Assembly (NCBI GenBank): GCA_947588605.1
Contig: CANPYK010000008.1
Coordinates: 1 to 64,000 of the forward strand
DNA length: 64,000 nt
Direction: 5' to 3'
Source: an uncultured Oscillospiraceae bacterium
GTDB taxonomy: Bacteria; Bacillota; Clostridia; Oscillospirales; Oscillospiraceae
The position numbers and the translations under genes were made by a program. The notes beneath the pieces were generated by a model. It was not told the DNA's origin, did not search any database, and saw nothing but the letters and a program-made list of their open reading frames with translations. This document shows, piece by piece, positions 1 to 7,678 of the stretch. Position 1 is the first letter of the stretch; the number at the start of each line of letters is the position of its first letter.

Positions 1-994
1 TCAAACTCCGGCAGGGGGATGTGGAAATAGAGCATGGACGACACGGTCTTTCCCTCCCGCTCGTTCAATTCCTCCACGGTCCGCCGGTACCAGTCAATTT
101 GATCGGTGTGGATGGAGTCATAATCCGTGGGGTCCATGGAGGCGTAGTCGTTGGAATCCAACAGGAAAAGGGCCTCATTCAAGCTCCCGTCGGCGTTTCG
201 GACCTCAATGAGGTCGTTGTAACGCCCGTAGATGTCCGGCTGGACCTGGGAGAAGAGCAGATGTCCCCCGTGGTCGAAGGTGTAGGCGGTCAGCGTTTCG
301 TTCAGCTCGTCGGCGTCGAACTCCGCCAGCAGCTCCGTCTCGTGATTGCCGTAGACGAAGGCCCAGAGGATGCCTATCTTCTCCATGAAGTCGCAGACGT
401 ACACCAGCGGCGTGCGGTTGTCGGCGCTCAGGGACTGGAGGGGAATTGGGTAGACCAAATCCCCGGTGATAATGATGAGGTCGGGCCGCGCATCCTGGAT
501 TGAAAATAGATGCTCTCAAAGGCCGCCCGGTCCTGTTTTTATGTGGAGAGGGTCCCGCCGATGTGGAGGTCCGTGAGCTGCAGGACCTTGAGGGTGTCGT
601 TTTTCGTGTGGATGATGAAGCGTCCGTCCGCCTCATGCTCTATGGAGGCGATGTTCTGAGGCTCGAAGGGCGAGGAACCGACGGTCAGGTATGGGTACAG
701 CGGCAGGCCATAGCTGTCCCGCCAAAGGACGGTCCCCGCAAGGAGAGCGACCCAGAGGGCCAAGTAGATCACCCGCCTTGCAAGCCTGTTCCCCCGTCCG
801 CGCTCCTTTTTGGACAGCGGCAGGAGGATCGCAAGACGCAAAAAGTAGAAGATCAGCGCCAAGGGCAGGATGAAGAGATACCGGGTCCAGTCCTTCAGGA
901 CGATCACCGACACGGCGTATACGGTAAGCGTGACCATGAGCCAGATGAGGGCGGTAAGCCATTCCCGACGCGTTTTTTTCTGCCCCTCTTTCAT
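1..994 (-). pseudogene. Metallophosphoesterase, broken and cut by window edge
   Basis: The start is the ATG at 994, preceded by a GGAGGTG ribosome binding site. The N-terminus has three to four hydrophobic membrane segments (roughly residues 12-90), followed by LQLTDLHIGG, the first metal-binding motif of the calcineurin-like phosphoesterase fold. An in-frame TAA at 539-541 stops the frame directly after this motif. Downstream, homologous-looking sequence (RPDLIIITGDLVYP, then YGNHETE and HIPLPE) resumes in another frame, so a one-base shift in the short A/T run near 503-506 is needed as well. Two independent lesions argue for a real pseudogene rather than one sequencing error. The 3' end lies beyond base 1. 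Membrane-anchored phosphoesterases of this type are common in Clostridia; substrate unknown. Confidence 0.75.
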
Positions 995-1045
995 GCCCAC
1001 ACCTCCATACACGGCGATAAAGTTCCAGCATCTCAAACAGGCCCA

Positions 1046-1074
1046 ATTATATCATGAGCCCTTGGATATTTCAA
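1046..1074 (-). promoter_or_regulatory. Sigma-A-type promoter of the broken phosphoesterase
   Basis: On the minus strand, TTGAAA (1074-1069), a 17-base spacer and TATAAT (1051-1046) lie about 50 bases upstream of the phosphoesterase start at 994. The spacing and -10 are consensus. Confidence 0.6.
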
Positions 1075-1171
1075 CTTTTTTGCCAAGACTGTGTGCATGA
1101 ACAGTCTCTAATCAGCGCGAATTCTTCCCCCCGGCAGCCTGCGTATATTTGTTATCTTTCGTCTTGTTATA

Positions 1172-1205
1172 CTATTCCCCTTCCCCAAAATTGTGGGGGT
1201 TCCAC
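1172..1205. repeat. Diverged copy of the 50-bp dispersed repeat
   Basis: The sequence beginning CTATTCCCCTTCCCC and the AT-rich stretch before it (TATATTTGTT...) resemble the repeat at 1626-1675 and its upstream flank with several substitutions. It lies directly behind the stop of the DUF6809 gene, so two related repeat copies bracket that gene. Confidence 0.45.
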
Positions 1206-1209
1206 ACAA

Positions 1210-1485
1210 TTATTGAGTGCCGGTTGCAAGTATTTCGATCATCAGCCTTGCTCCCAAACTGAACGCATCGTGGAAGCGTCTTTCGCCCATTGAAGCAGAT
1301 ACAGTGAGGCAATCGTCCTTTATTGCGTCAAGAATGGCGTTTTCCTGCTTATCGAGGGTTGCACGCAACTTTTTCTCATTTTCGTGTATCCGTTTTAAAA
1401 TCTCTTTTTCATCCGGCGTCGGCCGGCCCATTTGCTCGACCGGGCAGATGTTGCCGCAATAGAATTCGTTAATTAGATTCTCCAT
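1210..1485 (-). CDS. DUF6809-like small protein
   Basis: A 91-residue protein starting at the ATG at 1485, chosen because a strong AAGGAGGGG ribosome binding site sits seven bases before it; the open frame itself runs upstream into a relaxase relic. The N-terminus MENLINEFYCGNICP and the following helix-rich KRIHENEKKLRATLDKQE segment match my memory of DUF6809 proteins found on conjugative elements and chromosomes of gut Clostridia. No enzymatic motif is visible; most of the chain is predicted helical. Function unknown. Its neighbours are a relaxase relic and dispersed repeats, so it is probably cargo or debris of an integrated element. Confidence 0.6.
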   Translation of the reverse strand: MENLINEFYCGNICPVEQMGRPTPDEKEILKRIHENEKKLRATLDKQENAILDAIKDDCLTVSASMGERRFHDAFSLGARLMIEILATGTQ

Positions 1486-1625
1486 CTTCACCCCTCCTTG
1501 GCAACACACAATACCGCAGAGGGACGGAAAAGTCGAGTGAAACCGTGTTGGCAAAACGGAGAAACCGTGTGTAATGCAGACCTTCGGGAAGGGCTTTATA
1601 TTTGTTGCTCTACGTATTGTTAATA

Positions 1626-1675
1626 CTATTCCCCTCCCAAAAATTGCAGGGGGTCCCCCGCAGAATTTGAGGGGC
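1626..1675. repeat. 50-bp exact direct repeat, copy 1
   Basis: This 50-base stretch (begins CTATTCCCCTCCC, ends GAATTTGAGGGGC) is identical base for base to 21545-21594, in the same orientation and 19.9 kb away. It contains an internal GGGGGTCCCCC palindrome. The sequence sits where the truncated relaxase frame reads through into the DUF6809 gene. A diverged third copy is at about 1172-1205. It may be an element end, a recombination scar or a dispersed repeat. Confidence 0.85.
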
Positions 1676-1689
1676 TTTGGTAGGGACTC

Positions 1690-2463
1690 TGACTCTGCTT
1701 CGCTTGATAGAGTATGGCAGAGGAAAAGAAGCTTATTTTCCTCAACTGTGACTTCTCCCATCCGCATACGTTCAGCCTCCTGGATGACCGCGTTCTTCAC
1801 GGAGCGGAACTCTTTCTGCTCAGAGAGGCGCAGGCGCTTTCGACGTTCGTCCTTGTAGTAGCTGTCTACCTCCGCTTGCAGGTCGAGCCACTTCATGTAG
1901 CACTCATGCACTGCGGGGACGGTTTCGAGCTCATCCACGATTCTATCCACCTTGTCCTTGAGATTCTTCTTGAGGTAGCCGTAGGACTTCTTGCCCTTGA
2001 CCGTGTCCAGCTCCTTGGACAGCTCCAGCATCATCGGCGCTATCTGAGGACAGGCGCACAAGCCGTCACGGATTTCGCTGACCAGCTCTTGCAGGGACTG
2101 CCGCGCCTCGTTGACCAGCTCGTCTCTCATTTCAGACTTCTGCTCGTATGTGTGTAGCAGTTCCTGCTTGAAGATGTCGTTGACCAGACCGGACTTGATT
2201 TTCCTTATCCCGTCACGACTGAGGTAGCCCTCACCGCTCGCCGACCACGCCATCATGTGGACGTGTGGGTGGTTGCCCTCGTTGTGGAACGCGGCGTACC
2301 AGCGGAAGTCGTTTGGCGCTATCCGCACGGCCTCGGCTATGTCGTTGCGGTGCGCGCGGAGAAGGTTTCGCCATGAGCTCGCGTTGTCGTAGCCCAGCCG
2401 CTCCGCGTCCTCGCGCTTCAGAGAGATGATGTGTGTCCACACGTTGCCGGTGACGGACTCCAT
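1690..2463 (-). pseudogene. MobP-type relaxase relic, N-terminus missing
   Basis: From the ATG at 2463 the frame encodes a stretch typical of MobP3/MobL relaxases: GNVWTHIISLKREDAERLGY, then NDFRWYAAFHNEGNHPHVHMMAWS, whose HPHVH is the metal-binding histidine motif, followed by a long charged helical region. Family members are normally preceded by about 150 residues carrying the nicking tyrosine; these are absent here, so strand transfer activity is not expected. At the other end the normal stop seems lost: the frame continues through the 50-bp repeat (1626-1675) and on into the DUF6809 gene, giving an open frame of 417 codons (2463 to 1210) that is probably not one protein. The upstream sequence carries an AGGAGGG site out of frame. 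Remnant of an integrative mobilisable element. Confidence 0.7.
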
Positions 2464-2510
2464 CTCTGCAAAATCATGTGTACCCTCCTGAAAATATGTA
2501 CGCTCGACTA

Positions 2511-2539
2511 TTGACTATCCGCTCGTATTAGTGTATAGT
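2511..2539 (+). promoter_or_regulatory. Promoter P1 of DUF6076 gene
   Basis: TTGACT (2511-2516), 17 bases, TATAGT (2534-2539), about 90 bases before the start codon at 2631. The -10 is embedded in the motif TATAGTCTATTT, repeated in the second promoter downstream. Confidence 0.6.
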
Positions 2540-2578
2540 CTATTTGAGATGAGGCTATCGTAACACACGGCTTTGAAT

Positions 2579-2607
2579 TTGTCAATACTTCTATTTTTAT
2601 TTATAGT
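2579..2607 (+). promoter_or_regulatory. Promoter P2 of DUF6076 gene with repeated TATAGTCTATTT
   Basis: TTGTCA (2579-2584), 17 bases, TATAGT (2602-2607), 24 bases before the start codon. Both promoters share the 12-base word TATAGTCTATTT across the -10 region, which could be a repressor or activator site. Confidence 0.55.
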
Positions 2608-2630
2608 CTATTTTTAAGGAGGCTTCTCAC

Positions 2631-3371
2631 ATGGACTTTGCTTCGATGACTTTTCCGCTTACCATTGATGTCTCAGGCACTCAGTATTGGATCGGTGACG
2701 AGGGGCCGTACAAGTTAGGCATGGCGGCAACAGAGTTTCTGGCGGATGAGGACAGTGCTAACGGTTCTCTCAGAGAGGAATTGGAGAATTGCCTGAGAGT
2801 TTTTAACGGAGTGTTCCACTCTTTTGTAGATTCCTTTACCGGAACTCAGGAACAAATGAACAGGTTCATGCAGAACTCTGTTTTATGTACTGTCGGCTAC
2901 GGGTACCATGCCGTCCCCGGCAGCATCTACCTTGTGGAGCGGTACACCTTTACCTCTCTGCGTGACTTCCTCCTTGTAGAGTTGGGGAAGGGTATCCTCT
3001 ACGGCAACTCTCCGCGTCAGTGCAGGCTGTGCGGGAGGTGGTACTTCCATGAGAAGGGTGACCGGACGATCTACTGCGACCGTGTGGCTCCCGGTGAGAC
3101 AGAGCGCACCTGCCGGGAGGTGGGAGCGCGGGCAGTGTTTGAGAAAAAGATCCAGGACGAGGAAGCCTGGAAGATCTACAAGCGGGCGTACAAAAAATAT
3201 TACGCGAGGCTGATGAAGGGCACCATGACCCAGGAGGAGTTCAAGGCATGGGCGGATGAGGCCGCGGCGGAGAGGGACAAGGCGCTCAGGCAGCTGCAGA
3301 GGGAAAAAATTAGTGAGGTGTTGATGGCGGAGATATTCAGGGAGTTGAGGGAGAAGCTGAACAGACAATAA
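2631..3371 (+). CDS. DUF6076-like protein with zinc-ribbon-like cysteines
   Basis: A 246-residue cytoplasmic protein; the ATG at 2631 follows AAGGAGGCTTCTCAC. The centre holds CRLCGRWYFHEKGDRTIYCDR and a further TCREVG cysteine (about residues 130-165), a C-x2-C ... C ... C arrangement resembling the treble-clef or zinc-ribbon segment of DUF6076/DUF6017-type proteins of gut Clostridia. The C-terminal 80 residues are rich in K, R, E and Q and predicted helical. No catalytic motif is recognised. It is transcribed alone from two tandem promoters and ends at a strong terminator. It sits beside a relaxase relic, so it may belong to a mobile element. Function unknown; nucleic-acid binding is plausible but unproven. 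Confidence 0.6.
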   Translation: MDFASMTFPLTIDVSGTQYWIGDEGPYKLGMAATEFLADEDSANGSLREELENCLRVFNGVFHSFVDSFTGTQEQMNRFMQNSVLCTVGYGYHAVPGSIYLVERYTFTSLRDFLLVELGKGILYGNSPRQCRLCGRWYFHEKGDRTIYCDRVAPGETERTCREVGARAVFEKKIQDEEAWKIYKRAYKKYYARLMKGTMTQEEFKAWADEAAAERDKALRQLQREKISEVLMAEIFRELREKLNRQ

Positions 3372-3374
3372 TAG

Positions 3375-3414
3375 AGCAGCCCCGCCGGAGCGTGACGCTT
3401 CGGGCGGGGCTGCT
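3375..3414. terminator. Bidirectional hairpin between convergent genes
   Basis: AGCAGCCCCGCC (3375-3386) pairs perfectly with GGCGGGGCTGCT (3403-3414), and GAGCG/CGCTT inside extends the stem. It lies between the DUF6076 gene and the end of the minus-strand xylan operon (3430), so it can serve both; the following bases are only mildly T-rich. Confidence 0.7.
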
Positions 3415-3429
3415 GTGTTGTGATCCCTG

Positions 3430-4059
3430 TCAGCGGGAGAGGTCTATGTTTTCACCCGCAAGCCCGACATGGGCACCGTGCTTGGCCTCGTCGGACTCCG
3501 GGTGGGCCAAGAGCCATTTGTTGCGGGCGGTCATGTAGGTGTCCTCGGCGTTTTTGGGGGCGATATTGGGCATCGGGAAATTGGTGCCTCTCGGCAGGAC
3601 AATGGCTACCCGGAAGGGCTCGCCGGGGGTGATGCTACAGGGGGCGTAGTGGAGCGTGGTGGCGTAGACCTCCACCGGGACGCTGCCGGGGGCGCGGAAA
3701 GCTTTGACCTTGGCAGTATCCAAAACGCCGTTTTCCACCTCATCGAGGCGGGCGACCAGGAGGATGTACTCCCCCTCGCCGATGTTGAGCTCGCTGTCCC
3801 GGTGGTACTCCAGACAGTTGAGCTTGGAGTTGCGGCCCCAGCACATGCCGATCTCCACGGGCATCCCGCCGTAGAAGTTGTTCTGAAACTCGGCGTAATT
3901 GCAGGTGGCCTCCAGCGCCGGGATGCTGGGCTCGTAGGCCGTGCCGCTCTCCGGCAGGGGGATCGTTTTCACGGCGTTTATGAGGCAAGTGGTGTCGTAG
4001 CCCTCTAAAACGCGGCCATAGGGCTTAAATTCGGGGTCGCAGACGGAATAAATTGTCAT
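3430..4059 (-). CDS. DUF4867 cupin-like protein of the xylose operon
   Basis: A 209-residue protein; the ATG at 4059 is preferred over the GTG at 4068 because the GAGG site fits it best. It follows xylB by 10 bases and ends the operon. Sequence features suggest a metal-binding cupin-type fold: LEYHRDSELNIGEGEY (H and E candidates near residues 107-111) and VEVYATTLHYAPC (candidate H near 158), with beta-rich alternation between them. I recognise it as the DUF4867 family. The function is unproven. Because no xylose isomerase gene is seen in the locus and this gene is coupled to xylulokinase, a sugar isomerase, mutarotase or epimerase role is a reasonable hypothesis, not a demonstrated one. Confidence 0.7.
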   Translation of the reverse strand: MTIYSVCDPEFKPYGRVLEGYDTTCLINAVKTIPLPESGTAYEPSIPALEATCNYAEFQNNFYGGMPVEIGMCWGRNSKLNCLEYHRDSELNIGEGEYILLVARLDEVENGVLDTAKVKAFRAPGSVPVEVYATTLHYAPCSITPGEPFRVAIVLPRGTNFPMPNIAPKNAEDTYMTARNKWLLAHPESDEAKHGAHVGLAGENIDLSR

Positions 4060-4069
4060 TTTTCGCACC

Positions 4070-5545
4070 TCACATCAGCTTCGGAAACAGGGATTTCATG
4101 GCGGGGTAGATTTCTTTGAATTGGTTGTAGCGCTCATCATAGAGCGCTGTCAGCTTCGGTTCCGGCTCGGTGGTAGAAGCCACAGTCACCAGCTTGTCGC
4201 AGGCTTCCTGGACAGAGGCAAATTTCCCATCCGCCACCATGGCAAGGATCGCGCCGCCGTAGCCGGGGCCCTGCTCCGTGGCCACCATGTCGAGGGGGAT
4301 GCCCAGCACATTGGCTAAAATCTTGCGCCACAGCGGCGATTTCGCCCCGCCGCCGCAGATATTGGAGCGGGGGATGCTAATCCCCAGGCTCTTCGCCACC
4401 TCGAAGCTGTCGCGAATCGCAAACGCCACGCCCTCCAGCACGGCCTGCGTCATATCCGCGTGGCTGGTGTCCATGGTGAGGCCGGTGAAGGTCCCCCGGG
4501 CGTTCACGTCGTTGATGGGGCTGCGCTCGCCCATGAGGTAGGGTAGAAAATAGACGTGGTTGCGCCCCAGCTTGGCGTCGTCGATTTTCGCCTGTTCACG
4601 GGCATAGTCCGTATCGCCGGAGACCTCGTCCATCCACCACTTGTTGCAGCTGGCGGCGGAGAGCATACATCCCATGAGATGCCAGCCGCCGTCGGCGTGG
4701 GCGAAGGCGTGCAGGGCGTTGTGCGGGTCCACGCCGAACTTATCCGAGGAGATGAACACGGTCCCGGAGGTGCCGAGGGATATGTTGCACCCGCCCGCGC
4801 CCACGGTGCCGGTCCCCACCGCCGCGGCGGCGTTGTCCCCGGCCCCGGTGCAGACCTTGACGGTGTCGGAAAGGCCCAGTTCCCTGGCGATTTCGGGTTT
4901 TAACGTTCCCACACATTCCCAGCTTTCGTGGAGCTTGGGGAGCTGGGATTCGGAGACGCCGCAGATTTCCAGCATTTCCTGGGACCAGCGCTTGTGCTCT
5001 ACATCCAACAGCAGCATCCCGGAGGCGTCGGAGTAGTCGGTGGCGTGGACGCCGGTCATTTTGTAGACCAGGTAATCTTTCGGGAGCATGATTTTCGCGA
5101 TTTTTCGGAACTTTTCCGGCTCGTTCGCGCGCATCCACAAAAGCTTCGGCGCGGTAAACCCGGCAAAGGCGATGTTGGCGGTATAGCGGCTCAGCTTGTC
5201 CCGCCCCACCACCTCATTGAGATAGTCCGTCTCCCTCGCCGTCCGCCCGTCGTTCCACAAAATGGCGGGCCGGAGAACCGCATCGTCCTCGTCCAGCGCC
5301 ACCAGCCCGTGCATCTGCCCGCCCAGGCCGATGGCCCGGACCTCCCCGGCATCCACGCCGGAGACAAGCTCCGGGACGCCCGCCAGCACGGCGCGCCACC
5401 AATCCTCCGGCTCCTGCTCGCTCCAGCCGGGGTGAGGGAAGCTGATAGGATACTCCTTTGTGACCTCCCGGACAACATTTCCGCCCTCGTCCACCAGCAG
5501 CAGCTTCACCGCCGAGGTGCCAAGGTCGACGCCGATGTAGACCAT
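4070..5545 (-). CDS. xylB: Xylulokinase
   Basis: A 491-residue FGGY-family carbohydrate kinase that phosphorylates D-xylulose to D-xylulose 5-phosphate, feeding the pentose phosphate pathway. The N-terminus reads IGVDLGTSAVKLLLVD, the first phosphate-binding motif; GGQMHGLVALD (about residues 75-85) is the substrate loop typical of XylB; CTGAGDNAAAAVG and ICGGGAKSPLWRKI (about 233 and 398) form the C-terminal ATPase-fold motifs. The length is normal. The start at 5545 has TAAGGAGG in front. It lies between the GH3 xylosidase gene (21-base gap) and the DUF4867 gene. Other FGGY substrates are possible, but the xylan context and the MHGLV loop favour xylulose. Confidence 0.92.
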   Translation of the reverse strand: MVYIGVDLGTSAVKLLLVDEGGNVVREVTKEYPISFPHPGWSEQEPEDWWRAVLAGVPELVSGVDAGEVRAIGLGGQMHGLVALDEDDAVLRPAILWNDGRTARETDYLNEVVGRDKLSRYTANIAFAGFTAPKLLWMRANEPEKFRKIAKIMLPKDYLVYKMTGVHATDYSDASGMLLLDVEHKRWSQEMLEICGVSESQLPKLHESWECVGTLKPEIARELGLSDTVKVCTGAGDNAAAAVGTGTVGAGGCNISLGTSGTVFISSDKFGVDPHNALHAFAHADGGWHLMGCMLSAASCNKWWMDEVSGDTDYAREQAKIDDAKLGRNHVYFLPYLMGERSPINDVNARGTFTGLTMDTSHADMTQAVLEGVAFAIRDSFEVAKSLGISIPRSNICGGGAKSPLWRKILANVLGIPLDMVATEQGPGYGGAILAMVADGKFASVQEACDKLVTVASTTEPEPKLTALYDERYNQFKEIYPAMKSLFPKLM

Positions 5546-5566
5546 AGTACCGCCTCCTTAATAGAA

Positions 5567-7663
5567 TCAAAGTAAATAATTGATTCGCACAGGCTCACGC
5601 CCCGTCAGCTCCCGGCTTCTCTCGTCGGGCTGGGAGGTGCCGATGTGGAAGGTGAAGCTTTTGCCGTCAACAAGGCGCTCCCCCTCGTCGTTCACCACAG
5701 TCAGGGCGCTGTGGGGGATGGGAATGGTGAGCTCCTGCGTCTCCCCGGCCCTCAGGAACACCCGCTGGAACGCGCACAGGGACGGGTTCCGGGGCGAAAA
5801 GGCCGAGTCCTCGCACCGGACGTAGATTTGGACCACATCGCCGGTGTTCCGCCCGCCACGGTTCTCCACGGAGACGCGGGCCGTCAGCGCCCCGCCGCTT
5901 TCCGCAAGCTTCGCCTTTGTCACAACAACGTCGGAGTACGTGAGGCCGAAGCCGAAGGGGTACAGGGCCGGGACCTCCATGTAGCGGTAGGTCCGGCGGG
6001 CCATGGAGTAGTCCTCAAAGTCCGGCAGGTCGTCCAGAGATTCATAGAAGGTCACGGGCAGCTTGCCGGAGGGGGACATGTCGCCGAAGAGAAGCTTGGC
6101 GGCGGCCCTGCCGCCCTGGGCGCCGGGATACCAGAGGTCCAGAATGGCGTCAAAGTGCTCCCGCGCAAAGGAGAGGTCCACGTCGCTGCCGGCCATGAGG
6201 CACAGGACGGTGGGCTTGCCCGTCTTCGCCACCGTCTCCATGAGCTTCCGCTGGGATTCCGGCAGCCGGAGGTCCGTCTTGTCCCCGGAGGCGTAGCTGT
6301 TGGAGGCGTCGCCCTCCTCGCCCTCCAGCGTCCAGTCGAGGCCGAGGCAGAGGATCACCGCGTCGCTGGCCTCCGCCACGGCTTGGGCCTCGGCCAGCCG
6401 GTCGTCCGGGCGGCTCAGGGGCTCATAGCGGTCCTTGTAGAGGTGCGAACCTATGGCGGTGAGCACCCGGACACCGCTGCCCTCCAGGTAGTCGAGGATT
6501 CCCTCCTGCACCGTCCAGTAGCGGGAGGCGTAGCCGTTATAATTGCCGACCAGGGCGTCCCGGCTGTCGGCGTTGGGGCCGATGACCGCCAGGGTCTTGA
6601 TTATCTCCTTATGTAAGGGCAGAAGCCCGTTGTTCTTCAAAAGCACCGCGCTCTCCAGCGCCGCCTTTTCCGCCAAGGCCAGGTGTTCCAGGGCCTCCAC
6701 CACCGTGAGGGGGACGCTGTCGTACTCGCTCCCGTCCATGAGCCCCAGAAGATAGCGCGTCGTGAAGAGCCGGACGGCGGCCTCGGTGACGGTTTCCTCG
6801 GAGACCAGTCCCTCCTCCACGGCCTTTAGAATAAAGTGGTAGGTGTCGCCGCAGTTGAGGTCGCACCCCCGGTTGATGGCCAGCGCCGCCGCGTCCACCG
6901 CGTCCTTCGCCACGCCGTGGCCGGTGAAGAAATCCTTGATGGCCCAGCAGTCGGAGACGAAATGCCCCTCAAAGCCCCACTCGCCCCGGAGCTTCTCCTG
7001 CAAAACCGCGCTGGCGCAGGCAGGCTCGCCGTTCACCCGGTTGTACGCCCCCATGACGGCCTCCACCTTCGCCTCCCGGACCAGCGTCTCGAAGGCCGGC
7101 AGGTACGTCTCCGCCATGTCCTTCTTGGAAACAATGGCATTAAACCGGTGCCGCTCCCCCTCCGGGCCGGAGTGGACGGCGAAGTGCTTGGCGCAGGCGG
7201 CGGCCCGCATCGTCTCCCCTTCGCCCTGGAGGCCCTTCACAAAGGCCGCGCCGAGGACGGAGGTGAGGACCGGGTCCTCGCCGTACGTCTCGTGGCCACG
7301 CCCCCAGCGGGGGTCGCGGAAGATGTTCACGTTGGGGGACCAGAAGGTCAGGCCCTTGAAGATGTCCCGGTCCCCGTGGGCGCTCAGGGCGTTATACTTG
7401 GCCCGCGCCTCCAGGGAGATGACCTCCGCCTCGGCCCGCAGCAATTCCGGGTCGAACGCGGCGGCAAGACCGATGGCCTGCGGGAAAACCGTGGCCTTCC
7501 CCGCCCGCGCCACACCGTGGAGGGCCTCGCTCCACCAGTTGTAGGCCGGGATGCCCAACCTTGGGATGGCCGGGGCGTCGTACCGAAGCTGCCCGGCCCG
7601 CTCCTCTAAGGTCATTTGGGCCACCAGGGCCTTGGCTTTCTCTCGCGCTTGCGCTCTATTCAT
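5567..7663 (-). CDS. GH3 beta-xylosidase, cytoplasmic
   Basis: A 698-residue glycoside hydrolase family 3 enzyme without signal peptide, so it acts on imported oligosaccharides. NWWSEALHGVARAG (residues 42-55) is the pattern of beta-xylosidases rather than beta-glucosidases. The catalytic nucleophile is predicted to be D238 in HFVSDCWAI; CAKHFAVHSGPEGERH (158-172) supplies substrate-binding K, H and R residues. The order is TIM barrel (1-300), alpha/beta sandwich (about 340-560) and a fibronectin-III-like C-terminal domain (about 600-698), the usual three-domain form. The gene lies 15 bases after GH8. Expected reaction: removal of non-reducing-end xylose from xylo-oligomers. Activity on arabinosides or glucosides cannot be excluded. 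Confidence 0.88.
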   Translation of the reverse strand: MNRAQAREKAKALVAQMTLEERAGQLRYDAPAIPRLGIPAYNWWSEALHGVARAGKATVFPQAIGLAAAFDPELLRAEAEVISLEARAKYNALSAHGDRDIFKGLTFWSPNVNIFRDPRWGRGHETYGEDPVLTSVLGAAFVKGLQGEGETMRAAACAKHFAVHSGPEGERHRFNAIVSKKDMAETYLPAFETLVREAKVEAVMGAYNRVNGEPACASAVLQEKLRGEWGFEGHFVSDCWAIKDFFTGHGVAKDAVDAAALAINRGCDLNCGDTYHFILKAVEEGLVSEETVTEAAVRLFTTRYLLGLMDGSEYDSVPLTVVEALEHLALAEKAALESAVLLKNNGLLPLHKEIIKTLAVIGPNADSRDALVGNYNGYASRYWTVQEGILDYLEGSGVRVLTAIGSHLYKDRYEPLSRPDDRLAEAQAVAEASDAVILCLGLDWTLEGEEGDASNSYASGDKTDLRLPESQRKLMETVAKTGKPTVLCLMAGSDVDLSFAREHFDAILDLWYPGAQGGRAAAKLLFGDMSPSGKLPVTFYESLDDLPDFEDYSMARRTYRYMEVPALYPFGFGLTYSDVVVTKAKLAESGGALTARVSVENRGGRNTGDVVQIYVRCEDSAFSPRNPSLCAFQRVFLRAGETQELTIPIPHSALTVVNDEGERLVDGKSFTFHIGTSQPDERSRELTGREPVRINYLL

Positions 7664-7678
7664 AAAAAAGTCCTCCGT

